From Rhodobacteraceae bacterium Alg231-04 (GTDB lineage Bacteria > Pseudomonadota > Alphaproteobacteria > Rhodobacterales > Rhodobacteraceae), in NCBI GenBank assembly GCA_900143635.1, contig FREY01000016.1, positions 27 through 62,544 on the forward strand: DNA of 62,518 bases. The letters are read 5' to 3'. A model generated the notes under the pieces. It saw nothing but the letters and a program-made list of their open reading frames with translations. It was not told the DNA's origin and did not search any database. Shown here one piece after another: positions 1-7,414 of the stretch. How positions within the stretch are numbered: position 1 is the stretch's first letter; each line of letters starts with the position of its first letter. The position numbers were made by a program, and so were the translations under genes.

Positions 1-452
1 AGATGCACTTTGCGCCATTGGCGTCGCCCCTGAACGCCGTGCTTGCGGGCCTGCCACTCGCCATCACCAAGGAACTTGATCCCGGTGCTGTCCACCAGCA
101 GGTTCAGCGGTCCACCGGCGCGGCGATACGGGATCTGGACGGCCAGTGCTTTCTGTCGACGACACAGCGTAGAAAAATCAGGAACGGGCCAGTCCAGCCC
201 CGCCAGGTGCAAGAGGCTGGCGACCATCCCGACTGTTTGCCGGAGGGGCAGCTTGAACAGAACCTTGATCGACAGGCAGAACTGGATCGCCGCGTTCGAG
301 AAGACCGGTGGGCGCCCTGGCCGTCCTTCATGCGGCGCAAGCCAGGTCATCTCTTTATCCAGCCAGATCAGAAGCGAGCCGCGCTTCCTGAGCGCATCGT
401 TGTAGCTGGACCAATTCGTCGTACGGTAGCGGGCAGGTGCGGGTTTGCTCAT
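1..452 (-). CDS. IS5-family transposase, N-terminal part
   Basis: The frame is open from an ATG at 452 to the window edge, giving 150 residues. The protein begins MSKPAPARYRTTNWSSYNDA and carries the DUF4096-like N-terminal part (about residues 30-100, including GRPGRPPVFS). Near residue 117 comes LLVDSTGIKF, which fits the first Asp of the DDE catalytic triad. The rest of the catalytic domain is outside the window, so intactness cannot be judged. It mobilises the element described for 1-519. Confidence 0.85.
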   Translation of the reverse strand, partial: MSKPAPARYRTTNWSSYNDALRKRGSLLIWLDKEMTWLAPHEGRPGRPPVFSNAAIQFCLSIKVLFKLPLRQTVGMVASLLHLAGLDWPVPDFSTLCRRQKALAVQIPYRRAGGPLNLLVDSTGIKFLGDGEWQARKHGVQGRRQWRKVH

Positions 453-519
453 TTGCCCCGTCTAACCGCATGGATTCGTGATGTGAATCCTTAGCTGTCA
501 GAGTTCTGCAACAACGCCC
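1..519 (-). mobile_element. IS5-family insertion sequence, partial (runs off the window start)
   Basis: The right end is the inverted repeat that reads GGGCGTTGTTGCAGAACTC on the minus strand, at 501-519. It is followed inward by a leader and the transposase start. The other end lies outside the window. A shorter copy with nearly the same terminus (GGGCGTTGTTACATAACTC) lies at 25863 in the opposite orientation. The insertion replaced the 3' end of the membrane-protein ORF that ends at 498. Confidence 0.85.
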
Positions 520-827
520 AGTAGAACATAACTTATGAGCGTCACGATGATCGTGGTCTGCAATGTACCTTGCCAGAAACTTCCAATTGCCACCGGCAAC
601 AATAGGTCGATGGGAACAGTCAATAATTGGTTCAAAATCAAGATCCATGCGATCAGGATGAGCACCGTTTCCAATTTGCTGATCCGTGCCGCGGGATGGA
701 CCAGTGCTGCAAGATCGCCAAATTTGGTATTTGCCGCATAGTCCTGCGAAAGCTTGTCTAAGTCCCCGGCATAGCGTTTTCGCAGCGATGAGTTTTCCCA
801 AGCCTCCAGATTTTCCAGGCCAACCAT
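498..827 (-). pseudogene. Membrane-protein fragment bounded by IS ends
   Basis: A 109-codon frame with a charged N-terminal stretch (about residues 1-45) and two hydrophobic segments (about 53-75 and 83-107). I do not recognise the family. Its last six codons (GVVAEL and the stop) are read out of the IS5 terminus, so the true C-terminus was lost to that insertion. Its ATG lies inside the IS3-like end fragment at 822-869, so the original N-terminus may be lost as well. It is best treated as the middle of a broken gene with two transmembrane helices and not as a real small protein. Confidence 0.6.
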
Positions 828-869
828 GCACTAACTTTCAAAATCGACCACTTCTTTTGGGCTGCTCAA
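822..869 (+). mobile_element. IS3-family end fragment (about 48 bp scar)
   Basis: The stretch reads CCATGCACTAACTTTC, then a diverged middle, then GGGCTGCTCA. It matches the 3' end of the IS3 element at 37381-37428 read on its minus strand, including the last orfB codons (Met-His-stop) and the terminal CA. About four bases in five agree by eye. Nothing else of the element is left here, so this is an old deletion scar. Confidence 0.65.
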
Positions 870-1004
870 TTCAGGTGCGCCAGCCATGCTTTTAGCACCC
901 ACTTTACTCCAAACAAAAGTCCTGAGTAGGGACACCACTCCTAGCAATCGCCAATTGTCACGGTGAGCTAAGCCCTTATCGTTTTCGACCAGTTTGGTGC
1001 ACAG

Positions 1005-1670
1005 CTAAGCATGATCGATTGCCCTGATCATTCGGATGGCAGCACAGGCAGCTCCGTATCCGTTGTCGATGTTCACCACGGTCAGCCCAGGCGTGCAGCT
1101 GGCCAGCATGGCGTTGATGGCGGTCTGGCCGCCTTGCGCCACGCCGTAGCCGGTTGAGGTTGGCACTCCTATCAAACAAGACGGAACAAGCCCGCCCAGC
1201 ACCGTCGGCAAAGCCGCGTCCATTCCGGCCACCGCGATGACAACCGGATGGCGGGCGATCTCATCGACCCGATCAAGCAGGCGCCAGAGCCCGGCCACCC
1301 CGACATCTGAAATTACTGATGTGGATTGACCGAAATAGGAAAGCGTCGCCTGCGCTTCGGCGACGACCGGAGCATCCGAAGATCCCGCTGAAACAATCGC
1401 AATTCGGGCAGGTCCGGCCGGTGGCTGCGGCTGTCCAAGAACTGCCGTGCGGGCAACAGGATCAAAAGTCATCTGGCGGCGAACCCCGATATCGAGCGCC
1501 TCGAATTTCTCTTGCTCAAGGCGTGTAAACAGCCTTGCCCTGTCATGGGCGCCGTTGCTGGCAATCTCTTCGATCTGCGCCACGGTTTTCTGCTCGCACA
1601 GGATCGCTTCATCCAAGCCGATACGGGCAAGGCGGGAATTGTCCAGAACGATATCAGGAAATGCTGGCAT
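1005..1670 (-). CDS. larB: LarB, pyridinium-3,5-biscarboxylate mononucleotide synthase
   Basis: 221 residues from the ATG at 1670; an upstream in-frame ATG at 1715 lies well inside larE and is less likely. LarB carboxylates and hydrolyses nicotinic acid adenine dinucleotide, the first step to the nickel-pincer nucleotide cofactor of LarA enzymes. The C-terminal half is PurE-like, with IAIVSAGSSD, a GMDAALPTVLGGL stretch, GVPTSTGYG and NIDNGYGAACAA. It is the last gene of the leftward regulator-larC-larE-larB operon and overlaps larE by 17 bp, which indicates translational coupling. Confidence 0.93.
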   Translation of the reverse strand: MPAFPDIVLDNSRLARIGLDEAILCEQKTVAQIEEIASNGAHDRARLFTRLEQEKFEALDIGVRRQMTFDPVARTAVLGQPQPPAGPARIAIVSAGSSDAPVVAEAQATLSYFGQSTSVISDVGVAGLWRLLDRVDEIARHPVVIAVAGMDAALPTVLGGLVPSCLIGVPTSTGYGVAQGGQTAINAMLASCTPGLTVVNIDNGYGAACAAIRMIRAIDHA

Positions 1671-2457
1671 GCTGCTTCTCCACTGCGAAAGCGCTGCCGC
1701 GCACATAGGGCTCAACGCCCAGAATATCCGCGCTGTTATCGACGGTTTGTGAGGCGTGCGATGCGACTGCCTCTATTTGCGCCTCTGTCAGTTTTGAAAA
1801 CACCGCTTCCTCCAGCTGTATCTTGTAGCCGCCCTCGACCCGGCGGCACCGGATGGCGACATCGCCGAACATTGCGCGCAGCCCGACTTCGATCCGGTCT
1901 ATGATTTCCAAGTCTCCCGGCGCGATGGGAATGCCGGTGCTTACCCGGCTGGATAGACAAGGTGATGCTGCGAGTTCTGCGATGCTGCCCATTTGCAGTT
2001 GCCGGGCCATGCCGCGGATATCGGACTTGGCCATCCCTGCCTCGACGTAGGGGTGGCGGACAGCAAAGTCGCGGGCGGCCTCCAGTCCGGGCCGGTAGTC
2101 GCTCAGGTCATCGACATTCGCCCCGGAGAAAACCGGGCGGTCCGTTTCGGCCAGAATCCGGGAATAGAGGTTGGTTTTGCAAAAGAAGCACCGGTTGACC
2201 GGGTTCTTCAGATAGTCGGGATCGGCCATTTCTCCCGCGTCTATCACGTGCAGGTTCCATCCCCATTTTGCGGCGAAATGTTTCAGGCGCTCGGTTGCGG
2301 CCTTAGGAACAGCAGGCGAGGCCGCGTGGAAGACATGGGTGTCGGCCCAGACCAGGCTGGCCGCCCGGGCCAATGCCATACTGTCGATACCGCCGCTCAC
2401 CGCAATGGCCGCTGGGCCTGACCCGGCCAGGATCTCTTTCAGCTTTGGGTAAATCAT
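1654..2457 (-). CDS. larE: LarE, sulfur transferase of the nickel-pincer cofactor
   Basis: 267 residues. LarE adenylates the LarB product and converts its two carboxylates to thiocarboxylates. The PP-loop SGGIDS is at residues 21-26. Three cysteines stand out: C90 and C93 in NRCFFCKTN and C167 in SPCLSSR. Single-cysteine LarE proteins sacrifice their own sulfur; homologues with this CxxC plus C set are known to carry a [4Fe-4S] cluster that can take up sulfur and work catalytically. I infer the cluster type here from the residues alone. The start overlaps the larC stop by 4 bp. Confidence 0.93.
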   Translation of the reverse strand: MIYPKLKEILAGSGPAAIAVSGGIDSMALARAASLVWADTHVFHAASPAVPKAATERLKHFAAKWGWNLHVIDAGEMADPDYLKNPVNRCFFCKTNLYSRILAETDRPVFSGANVDDLSDYRPGLEAARDFAVRHPYVEAGMAKSDIRGMARQLQMGSIAELAASPCLSSRVSTGIPIAPGDLEIIDRIEVGLRAMFGDVAIRCRRVEGGYKIQLEEAVFSKLTEAQIEAVASHASQTVDNSADILGVEPYVRGSAFAVEKQHASIS

Positions 2458-3719
2458 TTCATCGCTCCCTTGCTGGCCCGCGCCAGGGCTTCTTGGGCCA
2501 GTTCACCCGCCTCGCGCGCGCGCCCGGCATGATCCCGGTTTCGTCGGCCCAGATCATCCATTTCCACTTTTGCAGTGTCACCATTGGGTCGTGAGGCGAT
2601 TTTCACCCCTGCGCCCTCAACCTGCATGAACTGGCGTTCCAGAACCCGGCGGGCAACATCGTGATAACGCACACCCAGAGTGGTCGTCTGGCAAAAGCAG
2701 GCATCCAGAATTCGGACAGTGGCATCCGGCGCGCCGAGTATTCTGACCGCTTGCGCCTGCCGGTTTTTCTTGGCTGTAACCGCTGAAACCAGAACGTCCA
2801 GAACACCCGGCACTTCGCGGATCTGTTCTATCCCCGCGGCCAGGTCTTCTGGCGTCTGGTCGTCAATCTCGAACTCAAAAACGGTGACTTGGTCGCGTTG
2901 CTGCTGCGCGGTCGGCTCAAAGGCAAAGACCCTGAGCACGTTGTGAAGGCCGGGGAACTGGGCCTTCCCGAAACCGGTACCCGATCGGCTCAGCCGCATG
3001 GCAGTCTGAGGCCCGCCGAATTCGGGTTCCAGATGGCTGAGAATTGCGGCGCCGGTCGGTGTAACACGCTCTCCGTTGATGCCATCGTCGAACACAGGCA
3101 TTCCACGCAAAAGTAGCAGGGTTGCAGGGGCAGGCAACGGCAGAATGCCGTGCTGGCTGTTGATGCGCCCTGCCCCCATGGGAAGAGCCGCCATGGACCA
3201 GTCCGCATCGCCCATGGCGTCAATAAGATAGGCCGCCAGCGTAATGTCTGCGATGGAATCTACAGCGCCCACTTCGTGGAAAGTCACCTCATCGGTTGCC
3301 ACGCCATGTACCTCGCCTTCAGCGCAGGCGAGCCGGTGAAAGATGTCCAGAGCCCGATCACGCACTCCCGTAGGCAGGTCCGACCTGTTTAGCAGCGCGC
3401 GGATGTCGGCGTAGCTGCAATGGGAATGATGATGAATATGATCATGGTGATCACCGTGGCCTGAACCGCCGTCTGCCGCGTGCCCATGATCGTGAACGCC
3501 GGAGCGCGCATCAGCGGGTTTCAACTCGCGGACGTCCATCTGCGATCCGGTCAATATGCTGTTGTCGAAGTCATTCCGTTGCACATGGACCTTTTGCTCG
3601 AACCCGATTGCACGAAGCACGGTCTGAAATCCGGCCTCCAGCTCGGGAAATGTATCCAGAACAGCGGCGAGAAACATATCTCCCGAAACGCCGCCCACGG
3701 GATCTAGGTGAAGCCGCAT
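2454..3719 (-). CDS. larC: LarC, nickel-inserting cyclometallase
   Basis: 421 residues, one continuous frame. LarC uses CTP to insert nickel into the pincer nucleotide, forming the Ni-C and Ni-S bonds. The N-terminus (HLDPVGGVSGDMFLAAVLD) is diagnostic of the family. Residues 76-100 are very rich in histidine (HDHGH, then HGDHHDHIHHHSH), a likely nickel store. In Lactobacillus plantarum this gene is split and joined by a programmed frameshift; here it is not. Its ATG shares one base with the stop of the upstream regulator gene, so the two are coupled. Confidence 0.93.
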   Translation of the reverse strand: MRLHLDPVGGVSGDMFLAAVLDTFPELEAGFQTVLRAIGFEQKVHVQRNDFDNSILTGSQMDVRELKPADARSGVHDHGHAADGGSGHGDHHDHIHHHSHCSYADIRALLNRSDLPTGVRDRALDIFHRLACAEGEVHGVATDEVTFHEVGAVDSIADITLAAYLIDAMGDADWSMAALPMGAGRINSQHGILPLPAPATLLLLRGMPVFDDGINGERVTPTGAAILSHLEPEFGGPQTAMRLSRSGTGFGKAQFPGLHNVLRVFAFEPTAQQQRDQVTVFEFEIDDQTPEDLAAGIEQIREVPGVLDVLVSAVTAKKNRQAQAVRILGAPDATVRILDACFCQTTTLGVRYHDVARRVLERQFMQVEGAGVKIASRPNGDTAKVEMDDLGRRNRDHAGRAREAGELAQEALARASKGAMK

Positions 3720-4414
3720 CAGATCCCTCCGCCGGTTGAAGGCTTGTCGGCAAGAAGCCTCAGCTCCTCATGCGCGTTGCTCCCTCTTTCTATCTGCGTC
3801 CAGAGCACCGACTTGGCATCTTCAAAACGGCCTGCTTCGATCAGGCGGGTAATCTCGACATGTTCATCGAAGGATTTGTCGATGCGCCGCAAGCCTCTGG
3901 AAAGATACATCCGCAACGTTGCAACCTTGTTGCTCACACAGAGATACCCATCGTCCAGGAAGGGGTTTCCGGATGCCTTGAAAAACGCGTCGTGAAAGGC
4001 CCTGTCGAGCGCTAGATATTGTTCAAAGTCGCCATCTTTCCGCGCAATATCCATCCGGCCGCAAATTCGGTTCAGACTGCGGGCCAATCCATCCGGATCT
4101 GCCTGAGCGGCCAAATCCAGGGCCGTGGTTTCCAAAGCAAAGCGATAGGTGCAGAGCTGGCTCAGCTCTGCCTCGGTCAAAGTGAAGACATAGGCCCCTT
4201 TCTGTGACACCCCCTGCAACAAACCTTCACGCTTCAATGTCGCAATTGCCTCACGAACCGGTGTCGTGCTGAAACCAAAGAGCCCGGCCAATGCCTTTTC
4301 CGTCAGCGCCTCACCCAACTTGAACTCACCACTGACAATTGCATTGCGGATATAATCCGCCGCGATCTCACTTAACGCCTTGGGCCTCTCGATGCCCACC
4401 TTAACATTCTGCAA
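3719..4414 (-). CDS. GntR-family regulator, FCD subfamily, of the lar/TRAP locus
   Basis: 231 residues from a TTG at 4414, chosen because GGGAGG sits 7 nt upstream; an in-frame ATG at 4447 lacks such a site. Residues about 10-75 form the winged helix (LSEIAADYIRNAIVSGEF, then STTPVREAIATLKREG). The rest is the all-helical FCD ligand domain with its metal-binding pattern (ALDRAFHDAFFKASGNPFL). Such proteins usually repress and are released by the carbon source, here probably the hydroxy acid taken up by the divergent TRAP genes. It is the first gene of the larC-larE-larB operon. The protein resembles the second FCD regulator at 19579-20247. Confidence 0.9.
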   Translation of the reverse strand: MQNVKVGIERPKALSEIAADYIRNAIVSGEFKLGEALTEKALAGLFGFSTTPVREAIATLKREGLLQGVSQKGAYVFTLTEAELSQLCTYRFALETTALDLAAQADPDGLARSLNRICGRMDIARKDGDFEQYLALDRAFHDAFFKASGNPFLDDGYLCVSNKVATLRMYLSRGLRRIDKSFDEHVEITRLIEAGRFEDAKSVLWTQIERGSNAHEELRLLADKPSTGGGI

Positions 4415-4543
4415 CTTACTACCTCCCTCAGCCGTATGGACAGGCATACACCGGAACGGGTTGAATTGCCATACTCTGTCTGATATACCAGACCTCAGAT
4501 TGCACACAAAGTGCGATTCTAACGTCTTTTCAGGGAGGACACC
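4415..4543. promoter_or_regulatory. Divergent promoter region with FCD operator CTGATATACCAG
   Basis: This 129-bp gap separates the leftward lar operon from the rightward TRAP operon, so both promoters lie here. CTGATATACCAG at 4480-4491 is identical to 19507-19518 in the other FCD-controlled gap. It is followed by ACCTCAGATT, which may hold a second half-site. TTG start codons with strong GGGAGG sites bound the gap on both sides. The operator role is inferred from recurrence and position. Confidence 0.6.
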
Positions 4544-5542
4544 TTGTTCAAAAATCTCACACTCGCCCTCGGTGCAGCTGTCACTCTGGGCCTCGCCGGC
4601 GGCGCATCGGCCGCAACAGTCATCAAACTCGGCCACGGCGCCAACGAACAATATCACATGCACCGGGCGCTCTTGCGCTTTGAGGAGCTGGTAGAGCAAG
4701 GCTCTAACGGCGAACTCGACGTGCAGATCTTCCCGTCCTCGCAGATGGGACCTGACCGCGAAATGATCGAAGGCGTTCAGACCGGCGTTCTGGAAATGGC
4801 GGTTCCGCCCTCGTCCTTCTTTGCCGGCTGGGATCCTGCCTTTGCCGTCATCGAGCTGCCCTACATGTATGCGTCCAAAGACATTGCTCTGGATGTTCTG
4901 CACGGTGAAGCGGGCGCTAACATGCTCAACCGTTTGGAAAATCAGGGCCTGGTTGGCCTCGGTTGGCTGGAAAATGGTGTGCGTCACGTCACCAACAACG
5001 TCCGCCCGATCGTGACCCCGGAAGACCTTGAAGGTGTGAAACTGCGCACCATGAAAGTGCCTGCGCACGTCGCGACTTTCACCGCACTTGGTGCCAACCC
5101 GACGCCGATGAACTTCGGTGAGGTCTACTCGGCGCTGCAGCAGGGCGTGATCGACGGTCAGGAAAACCCGATTGCCCTGATCGACTCGCAGCGTTTCTAC
5201 GAAGTCCAGAAGCACGTATCGCTAACCGGTCACGTCTTTGCCGTCTATGCACCGGTGATCAGCAAGTCCTTCTTTGACAGCCTGTCGGCCGAGCACCAGA
5301 AACTGGTCATGGACTCCATGTCCGTCGCTGCTGCCTATCAGCAGGAAATGGTCAACTCGGAAGAGGCGGCTCAGCTTGAAAAAATCCGTGGCGAAGGTGT
5401 GAACGTGGTAGAATTGAGCGCAGAACAGCGCCAGGTCTTCTCCGCTCAGACCGAAAGCGTTCGCGCCCAGTACCGCGACGAAGTTGGCGCTGAAGCATTT
5501 GACGCCTGGGTTGCCGCAGTGGCCGCCGCGACCGGCAAGTAA
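4544..5542 (+). CDS. dctP: TRAP transporter solute-binding protein DctP
   Basis: 332 residues from a TTG at 4544 preceded by AGGGAGGAC. A Sec signal peptide (residues 1-23, ending GGASA) precedes the mature start ATVIKLGHGANEQ. The family core is clear: EVYSALQQGVIDGQENP near residue 195 is the DctP signature around the conserved helix. It captures a carboxylate in the periplasm for DctQM. The downstream larA-like gene and divergent larBCE suggest that the ligand is a 2-hydroxy acid or aldonate. A strong hairpin follows the gene at 5572-5601. Confidence 0.93.
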   Translation: MFKNLTLALGAAVTLGLAGGASAATVIKLGHGANEQYHMHRALLRFEELVEQGSNGELDVQIFPSSQMGPDREMIEGVQTGVLEMAVPPSSFFAGWDPAFAVIELPYMYASKDIALDVLHGEAGANMLNRLENQGLVGLGWLENGVRHVTNNVRPIVTPEDLEGVKLRTMKVPAHVATFTALGANPTPMNFGEVYSALQQGVIDGQENPIALIDSQRFYEVQKHVSLTGHVFAVYAPVISKSFFDSLSAEHQKLVMDSMSVAAAYQQEMVNSEEAAQLEKIRGEGVNVVELSAEQRQVFSAQTESVRAQYRDEVGAEAFDAWVAAVAAATGK

Positions 5543-5571
5543 CCCAATTCGTTACGCAGGCAATACAACCG

Positions 5572-5601
5572 CGGCGCCCATGACGATACTCATGGGCGCC
5601 G
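5572..5601 (+). terminator. Intercistronic hairpin after dctP
   Basis: A perfect 12-bp inverted repeat, CGGCGCCCATGA (5572-5583) and TCATGGGCGCCG (5590-5601), with a 6-nt loop. It lies between dctP and dctQ and is followed by a weakly T-rich stretch. It probably protects the dctP transcript or ends part of transcription, so that the binding protein is made in excess. Confidence 0.75.
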
Positions 5602-5632
5602 TTTCCACAAAATTCTTAGGGAGGATTTGAAA

Positions 5633-6133
5633 ATGGCGGCCTTGAAGTGGCTGGACGAGAACCTGGAACGCTGTTTGGTGAGTGTTCTTCTAGCTGCAAT
5701 TGTTCTGCTGATCACCGGAAACGTGATCATGCGCTACGTCTTCAACGCATCCCTGTCCTGGGGTGAGGAACTGACCCTGTGGTTCTTTGTGTGGTTTATC
5801 TGGCTGGCAGTCAGCCAGGCCTTCCACAAGAGAGAACACATCCGCATTACTGTCTTCCGCGACCTGCTACCCGCAGGTGCCGGCAAGGTCGTCAATGTGC
5901 TCGTGGATATTCTGGTTCTGGTATTTTTCGCCGTGCTAATCAAAGAGCTCATCGCTCTGATCAATCAACCCTTTGTCGCAAGCCAGAAATCTGTCGTGCT
6001 TGGGCTTCCGATTCCAATTCTTTATTCTTCCGCATTGGCCGGTTCGGCCCTGTCCGCTTTCCGCATTCTTCAACATCTCGTCCGCACCCTGCGACCTGTT
6101 CCAAGCGCTACTGAAAGCGAGGTCAAATCATGA
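5633..6133 (+). CDS. dctQ: TRAP transporter small permease DctQ
   Basis: 166 residues from the ATG at 5633, 8 nt after GGGAGG; a TTG at 5627 is too close to that site. Four hydrophobic segments can be seen (about residues 15-37, 47-66, 90-110 and 130-150). The stretch NASLSWGEELTLWFFVWFI is typical of the family. DctQ is the small membrane subunit that pairs with DctM. Its stop overlaps the dctM start by 4 bp. Confidence 0.9.
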   Translation: MAALKWLDENLERCLVSVLLAAIVLLITGNVIMRYVFNASLSWGEELTLWFFVWFIWLAVSQAFHKREHIRITVFRDLLPAGAGKVVNVLVDILVLVFFAVLIKELIALINQPFVASQKSVVLGLPIPILYSSALAGSALSAFRILQHLVRTLRPVPSATESEVKS

Positions 6134-7413
6134 TCGCCACCGTAGTCTTCTCCTCTCTCGCAGGCCTTCTGATATTCAGTGTGCCCATTGGCATCTGTCT
6201 GGGGCTGGCCACTATGGCCGTGATGCTGTTTGTTGATGGCGCCCCGCCTTTGGTTCTTCTGGCGCGTTCGGTCGTCACCGGCGCCGACAGTTTTCCGCTG
6301 ATCGCGGTCCCGCTTTTCGTTCTGGCCGGCGATTTGATGCAGCAAGGCGGCATGTCCCGCCGTCTGGTTGAATTCGCCAATGCATTGATCGGCCATATCC
6401 GCGCCGGCCTTGCCTTTGTGAACGTTCTGGCCTGCGTTTTCTTTGCCGCAATCTCCGGGTCCTCCCCTGCTACTGTGGCTGCCATCGGATCCAACCTGAT
6501 CCCGGAAATGGAAAAAACCGGGTACAGCCGCCGTTTCAGTGGTGCTCTCACCGCCTCCTCCGGCATGATCGGCGTTATGATCCCGCCGAGCATCCCTTTC
6601 ATCATCTACGGCGTCACGGCCGAGGTTTCGATCGGCAAGCTGTTCCTAGCCGGAATTGTTCCGGGCGTGCTGTTTGCACTGATGTTCATGGTCATCGCCC
6701 GCCTGCTGCTCACCAAAGAAACGGACCTCCAGGAAAGCACCGAACCGTTTTCGCCGGTGGGTGTATGGCAAAGCTTCCGCAAATCTGTCTGGGCGCTTTT
6801 GGTTCCCGTGATCATTCTTGGCGGCATTTACAGCGGTGTCTTCACCCCAACCGAGGCCGGCGCAGTAGCCGTTGTCTATGCTGCCTTTATCGGGCTGTTT
6901 GTTTACGGCGACATCAAACTGTCAGATCTGCCCAACGTTCTGGCAACCAGCGCCATGACAAGCGGTACCATTCTGATCCTGGTGATCATGGCCACAGCCT
7001 TTGGCCGTCTGGTGACCCTGGCGCAGATTCCAACACAACTGGCGACTTCCATGACCAGCCTGTCGGATAACCCATTTATCATCCTGCTGCTGATCAATGT
7101 GCTGCTTCTGGTGATCGGGATGTTCATGGAGACGATCAGCTCGATCATCATCATGACCCCCATCCTGCTGCCGGTGGCAGTTGCGCTTGGTGTTGACCCG
7201 ATTGTGTTTGGTGTGATCCTGACGGTGAACTTGGCCATTGGTTTCTGCACTCCCCCGCTTGGTGTGAACCTCTTTGTGGCCAGCAGCATATCGGGAGTGA
7301 CGATCGAACGGCTCAGCATGGCGATCCTGCCGTTCTTTGCCGGCATGATCCTGCTATTGATGCTAATCACCTACGTTCCGGCGATTTCCCTCGCCCTGCC
7401 GTCTTTGTGGTAG
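6130..7413 (+). CDS. dctM: TRAP transporter large permease DctM
   Basis: 427 residues with about 12 hydrophobic segments over the whole length. Family stretches include AISGSSPATVAAIGSNLIPE (near residue 115), GVMIPPSIPFIIYG and FTPTEAGAVAVVYA. DctM is the sodium-coupled channel subunit. The reading frame is tightly packed, with a 4-bp overlap with dctQ and 1 bp to the larA-like gene, so import and first catalysis are co-expressed. Confidence 0.93.
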   Translation: MIATVVFSSLAGLLIFSVPIGICLGLATMAVMLFVDGAPPLVLLARSVVTGADSFPLIAVPLFVLAGDLMQQGGMSRRLVEFANALIGHIRAGLAFVNVLACVFFAAISGSSPATVAAIGSNLIPEMEKTGYSRRFSGALTASSGMIGVMIPPSIPFIIYGVTAEVSIGKLFLAGIVPGVLFALMFMVIARLLLTKETDLQESTEPFSPVGVWQSFRKSVWALLVPVIILGGIYSGVFTPTEAGAVAVVYAAFIGLFVYGDIKLSDLPNVLATSAMTSGTILILVIMATAFGRLVTLAQIPTQLATSMTSLSDNPFIILLLINVLLLVIGMFMETISSIIIMTPILLPVAVALGVDPIVFGVILTVNLAIGFCTPPLGVNLFVASSISGVTIERLSMAILPFFAGMILLLMLITYVPAISLALPSLW

Positions 7414-7414
7414 A

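Noticed and set aside
355-831. 158-codon minus-strand frame beside the first IS element
   Set aside because: It runs through the IS5 leader and transposase start in the wrong frame and has no family motif; a shadow frame.
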